A stretch of DNA of 6,365 nt from Marinosulfonomonas sp. (lineage in GTDB: Bacteria > Pseudomonadota > Alphaproteobacteria > Rhodobacterales > Rhodobacteraceae): the NCBI GenBank assembly GCA_026989405.1, contig JALSJL010000448.1, forward strand, positions 1-6,365. The letters run 5' to 3'. The position numbers and the translations under genes are program-made. Shown here one piece after another: positions 5,491 to 6,365 of the stretch (positions are counted from its first letter, which is position 1; each line of letters opens with the position of its first letter). The notes below the pieces were generated by a model that made no database searches, had not been told where the DNA came from, and saw only the letters and a program-made list of their open reading frames with translations.

Positions 5491-6365
5491 GCCGGAAAAG
5501 GTGCGCCTGTCGCAAAAGGTCGGATACGGGCTGGGGGCCATTGCCTATGCCCTGCCCTACCAGATCATGGCCAGCTTCTTTTTGTTTTTCGTGACCAGCA
5601 TCCTGCATGTGCAGCCGACGGTCGCGGGGATTATCGTGGCCCTGTCGGTTTTCTGGGATGCCATCACCGACCCCTGGATCGGCAGCATGTCGGACCGCAC
5701 GGTCTCCAGACGCTTCGGACGCAGGCACCAGTATTTGCTGCTGGGCGGTGTGGGCACGGCGCTTGGCAGCCTGTGGCTCTGGAGCATTTCGCCCGAAACC
5801 GGCAACGCAATGAAAGTGGCATTGCTGCTGGGCGCGGTGCTTTTCACGAAAACCATGAACACCTTTTACGGCGCGCCCTACTATGCGCTTGGAGGCTCTA
5901 TCAGCCGCGATTACAACACCCGCGCCTCGCTGCAAGGCTGGCGCGCGGCCTTTCATGTGATCGGGATGATTTTGGCGCTGGTGGGCACGCAGATCCTGTT
6001 TTTCCGCTCCACGCCGGAGTTTCCGCGCGGTCAGCTTAACCCCGCCGCCTATCCCAAGATCGGCATTGCGGTGGCGCTGGTGACGGTGGTGATCGCAGTG
6101 CTCGCCTATTTCATGATCCCGAAAGACCACGGGGACAGCGCCGCGAAAGACACGCTAGGCGTTTGGGAACAGGTGAAAACCGCGCTCTCCAACAAGAGCT
6201 TTTTTGCCATTGTGCTGGTGATTTTCATCATTGAGGTCTCGTTTCAGGTCACCGTCAGCATCGGCACCCATGTCAACACCTTCACCTATCTGCTGACTGG
6301 CCCGCAAATGGGCATTCTGGGTCTGTCGCTGTTGGGGATGTCGGTGCTGTCGCAGCCGTTGTGGG
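5474..6365 (+). CDS. GPH/MFS_2-type cation-coupled transporter, 3' end outside window
   Basis: This is an inner-membrane carrier of the glycoside-pentoside-hexuronide group (melibiose-permease type) of the major facilitator superfamily; family members usually import sugars or glycosides with H+ or Na+. The 297 visible residues include about seven to eight membrane segments (roughly 16-44, 48-68, 86-105, 113-133, 156-177, 195-215, 242-260, and a further one after 277). The GPH signature is strong: WDAITDPWIGSMSDR (61-75) followed by SRRFGRRH (78-85) in the first cytoplasmic loop, and YYALGGSIS (136-144). The start ATG 5474 has AGGGAG (5458-5463) 10 bases upstream and lies inside the ligase gene's last codons. 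The substrate is unknown; in this operon it may carry the acid that the ligase activates, or its product. The frame stays open to the window end. Confidence 0.9.
   Translation, partial: MPKQAEPEKVRLSQKVGYGLGAIAYALPYQIMASFFLFFVTSILHVQPTVAGIIVALSVFWDAITDPWIGSMSDRTVSRRFGRRHQYLLLGGVGTALGSLWLWSISPETGNAMKVALLLGAVLFTKTMNTFYGAPYYALGGSISRDYNTRASLQGWRAAFHVIGMILALVGTQILFFRSTPEFPRGQLNPAAYPKIGIAVALVTVVIAVLAYFMIPKDHGDSAAKDTLGVWEQVKTALSNKSFFAIVLVIFIIEVSFQVTVSIGTHVNTFTYLLTGPQMGILGLSLLGMSVLSQPLW

Overview
The window is GC-rich, with bacterial codon use and short or overlapping gene junctions. It looks like an alphaproteobacterium, most likely in the Rhodobacterales/Paracoccaceae. That placement rests on overall protein character and base composition, not on a marker gene. 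Seven protein genes are supported, and two of them are cut by the window edges. No RNA gene, insertion sequence or CRISPR array was seen.

Left part (1-1563, minus strand). A metallo-beta-lactamase-fold hydrolase runs off the left edge. It starts at a TTG with a good ribosome binding site, and a terminator-like hairpin with a U-tract sits directly before that site. Upstream of it is a stretch of about 240 bases without a convincing gene, holding one candidate promoter. Next comes a secreted YceI-family protein, whose own intrinsic terminator lies about 10 bases after its stop codon.

Middle part (1564-3036, plus strand). Divergent from yceI, after a very short gap, is an ECF sigma factor gene. 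It overlaps by 7 bases the gene for a single-pass membrane anti-sigma factor with a periplasmic domain. This is a classic envelope-sensing switch, and the divergent secreted YceI protein is a natural candidate for its regulon. An AT-rich gap with a hairpin and a possible promoter follows.

Right part (3037-6365, plus strand). Three genes are packed 3 bases apart or overlapping: an E1-like (ThiF/HesA/MoeB) adenylyltransferase, an AMP-forming acyl-CoA ligase-type (ANL) enzyme, and the N-terminal 297 residues of a GPH-type (MFS_2) sugar/cation symporter-like transporter. The tight packing says they are co-translated. Two different adenylating enzymes next to a transporter, with no ubiquitin-like or sulfur-carrier protein in view, suggest a small-molecule activation or modification pathway whose product is unknown. 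This is the part most likely to hold an undescribed system, and the operon continues beyond the window.
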